A stretch of DNA of 64,000 nt from Verrucomicrobiota bacterium (GTDB lineage Bacteria > Verrucomicrobiota > Verrucomicrobiia > Chthoniobacterales > SZAS-18), in NCBI GenBank assembly GCA_018240025.1, contig JAFEGM010000007.1, positions 1 to 64,000 on the forward strand. The letters are read 5' to 3'. The translations under genes were made by a program, and so were the position numbers. Below, in pieces: positions 7,730 to 15,920 of the stretch. A model generated the notes under the pieces. It was not told the DNA's origin, did not search any database, and saw nothing but the letters and a program-made list of their open reading frames with translations. Position 1 is the first letter of the stretch, and each line of letters starts with the position of its first letter.

Positions 7730-9634
7730 ATGAAGGCTCCTGAAAATGTTTACGAAGGCGATTTGGAGTCGCTGACGACTGTCGACATCAATGCGCCGCT
7801 CGGCTCGGCGGATGGTCCGACCTGCTACCACTTCGTGGATAGCTATCGAGCGGCCCGACGTGCCGCGGAGTCGTCCGGGAGGAAGCCAGATGCCCTAATC
7901 TTCCAATTCTTGGAAAAACTGATGGCAATCGCAGAGAGCTTCGACACCCCCGCGAGCCCGTTTAGACCCTTCTGGCGTGCTTCAGACGCACGCTCCACGA
8001 TTCCCGAAGACCTGACTTCGCACGACCTTGCGGCTGTGCGAATTCTGGCTGGGGCCTCGACGGTTCCAGCGGTGACAGCGCGGCTGAACGATCTGCTTTG
8101 GCACCGGCAGAATGACGTCCCATGTGGACTCGCTGCGGCTGAGGCATACGTCCGAGCCGCGAGACTTACCCATTCGACTGCGAGTCCCGACCTGTCCGTT
8201 TCCGCCTATGCTCGTGGGCTCTATCTGGCTCGCCAATTTGGACCGAAGAAGCAGCTTTATTCCGACGCTTCGGCGGCGATTGAAGAGGCGGTAGCTAGTG
8301 CCGCTGCGTTGCCTGACGGGTTCTACGCCTTGCGCCTCATGGAACTCATGGTGTCGGCCGGAATTGGCGACAAAGAGAAGTATGCGCGACTCGCCGCGGA
8401 CATCGCAAATGATGCAAAATCGAAGGGCCAATTCCATCGAGCGCGGTGCTATTGGGAGTTGGAGGCTTCTTGGAGACACAAAGCAAAGGATCGTGCGGCT
8501 CAGCAAGCTGCGCTCATCCTGGCCGCCGAGGCCCAAATTGCAGAGGCTGAGAAGCGAATGGCTGGGGCGAGTCCAAGCTATCTGGCGGGAGCGTCCCTGC
8601 TCAGCAAAGGGATCGAGGCTCTCCGCCAAGCGGAGGGTGACGAAACAAGAGTTTTGCAGCTTCGAGCGAGGCTCAACGAGATTCAGATCTCGTCGATGTC
8701 GGAGTTTGAGACGATCGCCACTGGCAAGGTGGATATCTCCGAGTCAGCAAGCGGTGCGCGCGAACACGTCGCTGGAAAGGACCTTCCCATGGCGCTGCTC
8801 TGCCTGGCGTTTGGCGTCGAACTTTCAAGCCCAGAGGACGTTCGCAAATCCGTTCTCAAAATCGCGGAGTCGACCCCGTTTCTCCACTTGATGGGAACGG
8901 GTATTGTTGACCACAAGGGCCGCCGGATTGCCCGCAAGGAGGCTCTCTTCGGCTTGGACGGCATCGAGAAAGAAAAAGCGCTGGAGGCGGAGTGCTTCGC
9001 GCACGAAGCCCAATTCCATTGGCCCTTGCGCGCCGAAGCCTTCATCGAGCCTGCGCGCGGACAGATCCTTATCGATCACCGACCATCACTTCGAGATCTC
9101 CACTTCGTCGTTGAGAACAATCCGTTCGTTCCTCCAGGGCACGAGGGGCTTTTTCTAAGGGGCCTTCATGCCGGCATTCACGGCGACTTCCAGATTGCAG
9201 CACATCTGCTGACGCCCCAGATCGAGAACTCAATAAGGCACGTTCTCGAAGCGCATGGAGTTGATGTCTCGAATTTGAAATCGGACGGAACGCAGCCGGT
9301 CAAAATGCTGGGGAGCGTGTTCGATTTGCCGCGAATCGGAGAGATCTTCGAAGAGCAAATACTCTTCGAACTTCGGGGCTGCCTGATTGAAAAAACTGGC
9401 TTTGATTTTCGCAACCGCATCGCGCACGGATTCGTTTCTGAACCCGAATGCTTCGGCCCTCCTGCGATCACCATTTGGTGGTTGGTGCTCAGGTTGTGCC
9501 TTTTCCCTTTCTATCTCAAGCTGCACGCAGCTACGCCAGCGAAGGCGCGCGAAGATTCAGCAAGTGCGGCACCGATGACGTCGGAAAACCCGTCCCCGGT
9601 ACCTGACTCGGCCGACGGCTCTCAGCAGGAATGA
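7730..9634 (+). CDS. DUF4209 / HEPN-like domain protein
   Basis: 634 residues, ATG at 7730. The N-terminal ~450 residues are helical and rich in Ala/Glu (YLARQFGPKKQLYSDAS, helical-hairpin style). The C-terminal domain has the DUF4209 pattern: PGHEGLFLRGLHAGIHGDF, AAHLLTPQIENSIR and FDFRNRIAHGFV. FRNRIAH fits the HEPN R-x4-H motif, typical of RNases and other effectors in conflict systems. Soluble and cytoplasmic; function is inferred only. It converges with the nucleotidyl cyclase gene 46 bases downstream. It may be a defence effector, but no partner gene in the same direction is seen. Confidence 0.6.
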   Translation: MKAPENVYEGDLESLTTVDINAPLGSADGPTCYHFVDSYRAARRAAESSGRKPDALIFQFLEKLMAIAESFDTPASPFRPFWRASDARSTIPEDLTSHDLAAVRILAGASTVPAVTARLNDLLWHRQNDVPCGLAAAEAYVRAARLTHSTASPDLSVSAYARGLYLARQFGPKKQLYSDASAAIEEAVASAAALPDGFYALRLMELMVSAGIGDKEKYARLAADIANDAKSKGQFHRARCYWELEASWRHKAKDRAAQQAALILAAEAQIAEAEKRMAGASPSYLAGASLLSKGIEALRQAEGDETRVLQLRARLNEIQISSMSEFETIATGKVDISESASGAREHVAGKDLPMALLCLAFGVELSSPEDVRKSVLKIAESTPFLHLMGTGIVDHKGRRIARKEALFGLDGIEKEKALEAECFAHEAQFHWPLRAEAFIEPARGQILIDHRPSLRDLHFVVENNPFVPPGHEGLFLRGLHAGIHGDFQIAAHLLTPQIENSIRHVLEAHGVDVSNLKSDGTQPVKMLGSVFDLPRIGEIFEEQILFELRGCLIEKTGFDFRNRIAHGFVSEPECFGPPAITIWWLVLRLCLFPFYLKLHAATPAKAREDSASAAPMTSENPSPVPDSADGSQQE

Positions 9635-9679
9635 GCGGAGCTGTGTCGAGACGGTTAATTCAGCACTAAGCGACCGCGC

Positions 9680-10465
9680 CTACTTGAAACTGAAGCGCCG
9701 CGGATTGTATGACCCCGCCTCTTTCAGTTTCTCAAATGATTCACGAGCGCGTTCTTCCAGCGACATTGTTGGTATGTGCATGTGTTGATACGACAGCTCA
9801 CGAACAGCGGTCGTAGGCATTCGTTTCATCTCCTGCTGATGCGGCTCGGACAGCTTCCACTTGTCTGATGTCGCGAGCACCTCAGCGAGCTTTCGATCAT
9901 TCCAAGCGGCATCTGGAAATACGACCCTGCCATCTCTCCCGAGGATCGGCTTCGCGGCTGCGCACCGTGCTGCCAGTGCGACTGGGGCGCCGAACACCGA
10001 GCAATCATATCGAAGCATCGTTCCGACATGGCCAATGACGACGTCGCCGCTGGCGATTCCGATGTGTGGCGTAAACGCGAGGTGATCATTCTCGATCATC
10101 GCGCAAGCACACCGCACGGCGTCGAGGAAAGGATCTGCGGAGCCAAATTCTCGCGCAAAAACAACCATCAGCTCATCCCCGATGTACTTGTCGACGATGC
10201 CAGGTATGTCCTTCAGACCGCGTCGGGTTATCCACGCGAAGAAGTTGTTTACGAAAATCAACGTCTCAACGGGGCTCATTTCCAGCGACCTGGCGGAGAA
10301 CGCGGACATGTCGGCGAACAGGATCGCAGCACCCTGAACTTCCCTCCCTTTGACCGGAAAATATGAACCGGCGTCACCGACTATCCCATCAACTTCGAGG
10401 GGATTCGAGATGAGGAAATCTTGCAGCGAGTTGTATCGAACGTGTGGATTGTCCTGAGTTCTCAT
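9680..10465 (-). CDS. Stand-alone class III nucleotidyl cyclase
   Basis: 261 residues. The catalytic domain shows FADMSAFSARS (first metal-binding Asp), IVDKYIGDELMVVFA (Lys, and the second Asp in GDE) and GIASGDVVIGHVG. The region equivalent to VNLAARL in adenylate cyclases reads PVALAARCA: the Arg is kept, but the usual transition-state Asn is Ala. There is no receptor, HAMP or membrane segment, so it is a soluble enzyme making a cyclic mononucleotide. Stand-alone class III cyclases of this size include the PycC enzymes of the Pycsar anti-phage system, but no recognisable Pycsar effector with a cyclic-nucleotide-binding domain is adjacent. Confidence 0.75.
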   Translation of the reverse strand: MRTQDNPHVRYNSLQDFLISNPLEVDGIVGDAGSYFPVKGREVQGAAILFADMSAFSARSLEMSPVETLIFVNNFFAWITRRGLKDIPGIVDKYIGDELMVVFAREFGSADPFLDAVRCACAMIENDHLAFTPHIGIASGDVVIGHVGTMLRYDCSVFGAPVALAARCAAAKPILGRDGRVVFPDAAWNDRKLAEVLATSDKWKLSEPHQQEMKRMPTTAVRELSYQHMHIPTMSLEERARESFEKLKEAGSYNPRRFSFK

Positions 10466-10727
10466 TTCGTTGGAGCCGGTTCAGTTGTCGGAGTTTGGCG
10501 CTTGGCAACTTACCTCATCGTCAGTCTCCAACTGCCACCGTCGCTCATCAAGTATGAGATAAGCAGTTACTATTGCGCTGAATCGGAGCAGACAGGGGCC
10601 TGCAGAGGCGAAGATGTCCTCTGACGTTTCCACGGGACCAACGGAGAAATCGAAGTCCTGATCGATTGTTTGAGGGGCGCGCCCAGCCCGGACCGTTGTG
10701 TCCGATGAGCATCAAGCTCATCCACCA

Positions 10728-10979
10728 ATGAAAAAGCTCCTCATCGCTTTCACGCTCCTCGCGAGCATGTCGACCGTCGCCAGTTTGCCCGCCCATACGC
10801 CGGCATCCAATACCAAGGGGCAGCCCCGCTGCGAGGAACCCAAGAAATGCTGCCTGCATACTCCGGCCGCCAAACGCCAGCGTGGTGTCATCCCGGCCGA
10901 GGCGCCTGTGACCAAATCTGCCAAGCCGCCTGAGGAGACCTGGCAAGAGCAGTGGGCTTCGCTCGGCAGTGGAGGTTGA
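10728..10979 (+). CDS. Small exported Cys-containing protein
   Basis: ATG at 10728 (MKKLLIAFTLLASMSTVASLPAH); a GTG 30 bases earlier is in frame but would bury the signal peptide. 83 residues. The mature part has a CEEPKKCC cluster that could bind soft metals. It opens the plus-strand metal-resistance block, so a periplasmic metal-handling role is plausible but unproven. Confidence 0.55.
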   Translation: MKKLLIAFTLLASMSTVASLPAHTPASNTKGQPRCEEPKKCCLHTPAAKRQRGVIPAEAPVTKSAKPPEETWQEQWASLGSGG

Positions 10980-11087
10980 CCGAGCCTGTCCACCTAACCC
11001 GCCGTCGCTCCCCGATGGAAAGCACCCCGTCCTGATTCCGGTGCCTTCCTGAAGGGGGCGGCGGCCTCTTCGTTTCCGCCGCACTGC

Positions 11088-11474
11088 ATGAACTTGCCCA
11101 CTGCCCCATGGATTCTTGTGGCCGAGCCCGACCAGGCCGTTCAGCAGACGCTGGTGCGCTATCTCGGCACACTTGGATTTGCGGTCCGCGCGGCTTCAAG
11201 CGGCAGCCAGGCGTTGGAGATTTTGGCCGATCGATCAAGATCGTCTCCATCTGCCATTTTCGTGGACAGCGCGACGGCCGACGTGAACGGACACGAGTTC
11301 CTGCACGAGCTTCGTCGACGCCAACCGAGGTTGCTTCAGAAATCGATCTGGCTCGCAGGCGGAGGTGATGGTGATTCGACCGGTTTGGCTGCGGCGTGGA
11401 TACCCAAGCCGCTCTGGCCCAAGACGATTTCTCAAGCCCTCACGAAGATCGGGGCACTCGTCGTGACGGACTGA
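11088..11474 (+). CDS. Single-domain response-regulator (REC) protein
   Basis: 128 residues. Receiver-domain layout: WILVAEPDQAVQQTLVRYL (acidic pair reduced to E-x-D), AIFVDSATADVNGHEFL with the phospho-acceptor Asp in FVDS, and WIPKPLWPKTISQAL with the conserved Lys-Pro. No output domain, so it may act by protein contact or as a phosphate sink. No histidine kinase lies nearby. It sits between small exported proteins just upstream of the czc genes. Confidence 0.65.
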   Translation: MNLPTAPWILVAEPDQAVQQTLVRYLGTLGFAVRAASSGSQALEILADRSRSSPSAIFVDSATADVNGHEFLHELRRRQPRLLQKSIWLAGGGDGDSTGLAAAWIPKPLWPKTISQALTKIGALVVTD

Positions 11475-11574
11475 TCGCGAACCGCGTCGAAGCGGTGAAT
11501 TCCGCTGCCAGGAGCAAAAACAGCTACCTCTGGAGTTCTTGCGCTGAAGCACACCTTTTGGCAGGCTGACCGGG

Positions 11575-12855
11575 ATGAAAGCGTTGGTGCTCCTCGTGCT
11601 CATTTTGCTCGCGCCCGCGAGCAATGTGCTCGCCACCAACCCCCAAGCCGAGGAGCGCGCAGCCTACTGGAGGGCGCGGGGATACAATTTCGATCCCGCG
11701 TACATGAGTGTGTATTCGATGGATCAAAAGGTGATCGACATCCAAAGGGCGGCCTTTTGGAAGACGCAGGGTTACACGTTCGATCCCGCGTTTATGAGCG
11801 CGTATTCGATGGATCAAAAGGTGACTGACATTCGGCGGGCCGAGCACTGGAAGGCCCAGGGCTACAATTTCGATCCCGCGTTCATGAGCGCGTATTCAAT
11901 GGATCAGAAGGTGACCGACATTCGACGAGCAGCCTATTGGAAGACGCAGGGCTACAATTTCGATCCCTACACCATGAGCGCCTACCTCATGGACCGGAAG
12001 GTCATCGATCATCAGCGGGCGGCCTATTGGAAGACTCAGGGCTTCACGTTCAATCCTGAGCTGACCAGCGCCTACATGATGGACTACCAGGTCCAGAGCG
12101 GTCGGGCCCAGCGAGCGGAGCCGCTAGCGCAGGAAGTGCGTGTAGCCGTGCGTGTGCCGCGCGAAGATGTTCCGGAAGTTTCGCAGCCGATCCGCGTGGC
12201 TGTCCGCGTACCACGCGAGGTGACAAACGATCCGGGTACGCCCGGGGGCGGGCTCAACTCCCCGTCGGCAGCTGGGGCTGCCGCTTCATTGCCAGCGGTG
12301 AGCACCGTCGCCTATTCGCTGCCCCCAGTCTCCTCCATCGTGGCGTCCTCTGCGCCTGCACCGGCTCCGTGGGCAGCGACAGCAGCGACAGCGACAGCCG
12401 CACGTCCTGCTCCGGCCGCTGGCTCGAGCGTTTCAACCGCTTCGTTTACCGCCTACCCCCCCTACACGAGCGCCAGCACCTCGACTGGGACCCGCTACTA
12501 CGACCCAACCTATCGCCCAGTGGTCGGGTTTCACTACGTGCAGGGCCATTATCGCAGCGACGGCACTTGGGTCGAAGGCCACTACAAGACCAACCCGGAC
12601 GACAGTTTCTGGAACAACTGGAGTTCAGCTGGAAACGTCAATCCCATGACCGGATCGGTCGGGACGAAGTTGCCGCCGGCCAGCGCGACCTACGCGCGAC
12701 CGGCCAGCACGACTTACGCTCGGCCCGCAACGTCCACAGGCTCGTACTACGGGTCTCGCAGCGGCACCTACGTGAATTCCTACGTGAAGCGTGATGGCAC
12801 CGTGGTGAGCGGCCACTATCGCCGCGCAAGTTCCGGCGGGCGGCGTGGGCGATAG
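11575..12855 (+). CDS. Exported repeat protein with five 30-residue repeats
   Basis: 426 residues with a signal peptide (MKALVLLVLILLAPASNVLA). Residues 28-177 are five consecutive 30-residue repeats built on YW+.(Q/R)GYNFDP....SAYSMDQKV.D. An Ala/Ser/Pro-rich spacer follows. A C-terminal segment has GHYRSDGTWVEGHYKTNPDD, NNWSSAGNVNP and MTGSVGT, a short motif family also seen on other exported proteins (YxxSNGTYVxPHxRTxPDxxxxNNWSTxGNxNPxTG). Probably surface or periplasmic. The role in metal resistance is unknown. Confidence 0.65.
   Translation: MKALVLLVLILLAPASNVLATNPQAEERAAYWRARGYNFDPAYMSVYSMDQKVIDIQRAAFWKTQGYTFDPAFMSAYSMDQKVTDIRRAEHWKAQGYNFDPAFMSAYSMDQKVTDIRRAAYWKTQGYNFDPYTMSAYLMDRKVIDHQRAAYWKTQGFTFNPELTSAYMMDYQVQSGRAQRAEPLAQEVRVAVRVPREDVPEVSQPIRVAVRVPREVTNDPGTPGGGLNSPSAAGAAASLPAVSTVAYSLPPVSSIVASSAPAPAPWAATAATATAARPAPAAGSSVSTASFTAYPPYTSASTSTGTRYYDPTYRPVVGFHYVQGHYRSDGTWVEGHYKTNPDDSFWNNWSSAGNVNPMTGSVGTKLPPASATYARPASTTYARPATSTGSYYGSRSGTYVNSYVKRDGTVVSGHYRRASSGGRRGR
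11656..12105 (+). repeat. Five tandem 90-base coding repeats
   Basis: Units start at 11656, 11746, 11836, 11926 and 12016. Each encodes one RAAYW..(Q/R)GYNFDP-type repeat. Nucleotide identity between the middle units is high (for example the shared GATCCCGCGTT and TATTCGATGGATCA words), suggesting recent duplication. Confidence 0.85.
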
Positions 12856-12970
12856 GCTGAAGTCCGAGGGCAACGCCCGTTCTCCGCGGCTCCGCGGTGG
12901 AAAACGCTCATTTTCAAGAAAAGTTTGAGGGTTGAGGAGGGCATCCGTCGTTCAAGGGAGACGCCTCCCT

Positions 12971-13357
12971 ATGCAAGCCCTCCGCCGCATCATCGCTGTC
13001 GTCCTTTTATTGGCGATGCTCGGCAGCGCGCAGGCGTGCCTGCTCGTTGATCATCACGTCGTCGGCTCACAGGTCACGAACGAGTGCCAAGGGCACCAGG
13101 AGCCCGAGAACGAGGGCAGCTGCGCGGGCTGCAACACCCCCGCCAGCGTCAGCGCGACCGATGTCCGCTTACCCGCAGTCGATGAATCGGGAGTTGAAGC
13201 GCTCATGAGCGCGGTCGCCCCGAGCGCAGTCGCATCGCCTACCCTTCTGGATTCCGGTCGTATCCGGCCTCCTTCAGATCCGCCTGCGGCCAGGGATTTA
13301 CTGGCGCTCGCGTCACGAAGTTTGCCGGCCCGGGGGCCGAACCTTTGCAGGGACTAG
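12971..13357 (+). CDS. Small exported protein upstream of czcC
   Basis: ATG at 12971 (MQALRRIIAVVLLLAMLGSAQA signal peptide); about 128 residues, with an in-frame TTG-type extension to 12932 unlikely. The mature part has several Cys and His (CLLVDHHVVG, SCAGCNTP), then a Ser/Ala/Pro-rich tail. Small His/Cys-rich exported proteins often precede czc/cus operons and may bind metal or carry it to the efflux pump. Family not recognised. Confidence 0.6.
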   Translation: MQALRRIIAVVLLLAMLGSAQACLLVDHHVVGSQVTNECQGHQEPENEGSCAGCNTPASVSATDVRLPAVDESGVEALMSAVAPSAVASPTLLDSGRIRPPSDPPAARDLLALASRSLPARGPNLCRD

Positions 13358-13362
13358 CCGAA

Positions 13363-13424
13363 AGCGGCGCCGCGCGCCGCTCACAGGCTCGGACTCGGTA
13401 GTTGGCCGCCAAGCGGCTGCCAAC
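13363..13424 (+). promoter_or_regulatory. Two consecutive hairpins in the czcC leader
   Basis: Hairpin 1 (13363-13381) is a perfect 8-bp stem AGCGGCGC/GCGCCGCT with loop CGC. Hairpin 2 (13401-13424) pairs GTTGGCCGCC with GGCTGCCAAC (one mismatch) around AAGC. No T-run follows, so this is not a classic terminator. It could be an mRNA-stability or regulatory structure ahead of czcCBA. Confidence 0.4.
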
Positions 13425-13482
13425 CAGGGCGGAAGCACGCACCGCCTGTCTTGCGTGCACTCAATGATTCTTGAGGGACCAC

Positions 13483-14736
13483 ATGCGTAGTCTCACCTTT
13501 CTTTTAGCTCTCCTTCTCACATCGCCGCTCGCCGCCGACACGCTGAGCCCCGATCAAGCTGTCGCGCGCACGTTGCGCGAGAATCCGGGCCTGCGCGCCG
13601 CCCGTTGGCGCATCGAAGAGGCCCGCGGCCGCGTAGTGGGTGCGGGCCGGCTCGCCAATCCCGAGCTGGACCTCTCGTATAGCCGCAAGCGCGGCACCAG
13701 CGAGTACGCGGGCGGCATCGGACTCTTACAACGCTTTCCCGTGACAGCCCGGCTCTCCTTGGAGCGGGCCGTTGCTCGAGCAGAATTGGTGGCGGCGGAG
13801 GCCGAGGTTGCAGACGGCGCACGCCGTCTGGCGTTGGAAGCGCGCTCTGCCGCCATCAAGCTCTTGGCCATCCAAAACCTGCGGGCGTTGCGGGAACGGC
13901 AGCTTCAGAACAGCCGGGATCTTTCCGATCAGATGCAGCGTCGAGCGCAGGTCGGCGAAGCCTCGTCCATCGAATCCCTACAGACCGATCTGGAAGCTCG
14001 TCAGCTGGCGGCGGAAGCCAGCCGGCTCGAATTCGAGTCCGCTACGCTGCTGGGGGAACTGCGAATCCTCTTGGGCCTGCCCCGGAATGCTCCGATCGCC
14101 ATCGCCGGCACCCTCGACGGAACGGGAACCAGTGTGCGCAGCGGCAACCCGTCTCAGCGCGCCGATCTGCGAGCCAGCGCCGCTCGCGTTGAATCGGCAA
14201 CCCAGGCCACCTCACTGGCGCGAGCCGAGCGTTGGGAAGATTTCTCCATCAGTCTCGGCATCGAGCGCGGACGCACAGAGGACGCGCCCTTTGGTTTGGA
14301 GCGGGAAACCACGGCTACCTTCAAACTCGGCATCCCGCTGCCGGTCTGGAATCAGGGTCAGGGCAAGATCCTGACGGCCGCTGCCGCGCTGCGCCGCACT
14401 CAGCTCGAGCTGAGTGCCTTGGAAGCTCGCGTGCCCAATGAAATCGGGGCAGCCCAGCGCGAAGAAGCCGCGGCGATCGCGCTCATCGGCACCTTCGAAC
14501 GGGACCTCTTGCCAATGGCCCAGCGGATCGAAGATCAGCTGCGCAATGCGCTGGGGAGCGGTCAGACCTCGCTCATTGAGGTCCTGCGCGCCCGCGGCAA
14601 GCGCTTCGAACTCGAAGCCCAGCGCCTCGACGTCCAGCGCGATCGGCAACTCGCGCGCGCCCGCCTGCTGGCGGCCAGCGGTGCGGATACGCCCGCCACC
14701 CTCACCACTTCTTCTCCTCGCGGCCTCTCCAAATGA
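13483..14736 (+). CDS. czcC: CzcC/TolC-type outer-membrane efflux channel
   Basis: ATG at 13483, with GAGGG about 6 bases upstream; 417 residues with a signal peptide (MRSLTFLLALLLTSPLAAD). TolC-fold coiled-coil repeats: NPGLRAARWRIEEARGRV, ANPELDLSYSR, ESLQTDLEARQLAAEASRLE and a C-terminal LRARGKRFELEAQRLD. It forms the outer-membrane channel of a tripartite heavy-metal RND pump. Its stop overlaps the czcB start (ATGA, 14733-14736), indicating translational coupling. Confidence 0.88.
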   Translation: MRSLTFLLALLLTSPLAADTLSPDQAVARTLRENPGLRAARWRIEEARGRVVGAGRLANPELDLSYSRKRGTSEYAGGIGLLQRFPVTARLSLERAVARAELVAAEAEVADGARRLALEARSAAIKLLAIQNLRALRERQLQNSRDLSDQMQRRAQVGEASSIESLQTDLEARQLAAEASRLEFESATLLGELRILLGLPRNAPIAIAGTLDGTGTSVRSGNPSQRADLRASAARVESATQATSLARAERWEDFSISLGIERGRTEDAPFGLERETTATFKLGIPLPVWNQGQGKILTAAAALRRTQLELSALEARVPNEIGAAQREEAAAIALIGTFERDLLPMAQRIEDQLRNALGSGQTSLIEVLRARGKRFELEAQRLDVQRDRQLARARLLAASGADTPATLTTSSPRGLSK

Positions 14737-15893
14737 ATCGATCCCTGTTCCTGCTCCCATTCTTCGCCCTGGCTCTCGGTAGTCTGTCGGCCAAACCCGA
14801 CCCCGCGAAGGTCGCGAACACCGTCCTGCTCGATGAGAACGGCGTTGCCAACCTCGGTCTGAAAACCACGGAGGTTGAAGAACAAACCTTCGAAGAAACG
14901 GTGTTCGCGCTCGGGCGCATCGAGCCCGAGCCACTGCGCCGCGGTGTGGTGACGAGCCGCATCCCCGGACGGCTCATCGAGCTCAAGCTCCAAGCGGGAG
15001 ACCGCGTGGCCGCTGGCGATGTCGTGGCGCGTCTCGAGAGCCGTCAGCCTGGAGATCCGCCGCCCATCATTGCGCTGCGCGCCGCCAACGCCGGCATCGT
15101 GACGACGGCCGAGGCACGCCTGGGCGAGCCGATTGAGCCGGACAAGGTGATCATGGAGATCACGGATCTGACGCAGGTCCTGGCCATCGCACGCGTGCCG
15201 GAGCACCAGACGGCACGACTTTCGGTAGGCACCAAAGCGCACATCCGCGTCTCGGCGGTGCCGGGCGAAACCTTCGAAGGCGAACTCATTCGCTTCGGCA
15301 CTTCGGCCGATCGTGAGCGTGGAACGGTCGATGCCGTGTTCCGCCTGCCCACGGGAGGCTCGACGAGTTTGCGCCCGGGCATGCGGGCCGAGTTCTCGAT
15401 CGTGCTCTCCAAGCGCGAGGGCGTGATGGCAGTGCCCCGCGCGGCCCTGCAAGGCGACAACATGGACCGCTTTGTCTACGTCAAAGACTATGAACTGAAG
15501 AACGCCTACGTGAAGACGGCCGTGCGGGTAGGCATGATGAACGACCGCTTCGTGGAGGTCGTCTCGGGCTTGGTGCCGGGCGATCAAGTCGTAACTCAGG
15601 GCGCGTATTCCCTGGCGTTCGCGGGCAAAGGCAGCGTGAGCCTCAAAGCCGCGCTCGATGCCGCCCACGGCCACGAACACAACGAAGACGGCACGGAGGT
15701 GACCGCCGAGCAGAAAGCAGCTCGAGGCGGAGCCGCCGGAGGACATGACCACGCCAAGTCAGAAGGCATGTCGCTGGTGACGATTCTCTCGCTCACTGCC
15801 AACGCGCTCCTCGCGGCGTTCCTTGTGATGCGGCGCCGCCGCGAACCTGAGGACGCTCCGCCGGGCGCTCAGGCCGGTCCGCTCAAGGCCTAA
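14733..15893 (+). CDS. czcB: CzcB-type periplasmic adaptor of heavy-metal RND pump
   Basis: 386 residues with a signal peptide. It has the barrel-sandwich lipoyl half-motifs (GRLIELKLQAGDRVAAGDVV, NAGIVTTAEARLGEPI) and the beta-barrel/MPD region (VMAVPRAALQG, VVSGLVPGDQVVTQGAYSL). The C-terminus is unusual: a His-rich stretch (AHGHEHNEDG, GGHDHAK) followed by a transmembrane helix (LVTILSLTANALLAAFLVM) and an RRRR anchor. CzcB proteins usually end soon after the barrel, so the tail may be a metal-binding, membrane-attached extension. Links CzcC to CzcA. Confidence 0.88.
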   Translation: MNRSLFLLPFFALALGSLSAKPDPAKVANTVLLDENGVANLGLKTTEVEEQTFEETVFALGRIEPEPLRRGVVTSRIPGRLIELKLQAGDRVAAGDVVARLESRQPGDPPPIIALRAANAGIVTTAEARLGEPIEPDKVIMEITDLTQVLAIARVPEHQTARLSVGTKAHIRVSAVPGETFEGELIRFGTSADRERGTVDAVFRLPTGGSTSLRPGMRAEFSIVLSKREGVMAVPRAALQGDNMDRFVYVKDYELKNAYVKTAVRVGMMNDRFVEVVSGLVPGDQVVTQGAYSLAFAGKGSVSLKAALDAAHGHEHNEDGTEVTAEQKAARGGAAGGHDHAKSEGMSLVTILSLTANALLAAFLVMRRRREPEDAPPGAQAGPLKA

Positions 15894-15920
15894 CGCACAG
15901 GAGAGTTTTTTTCGTTTCCT

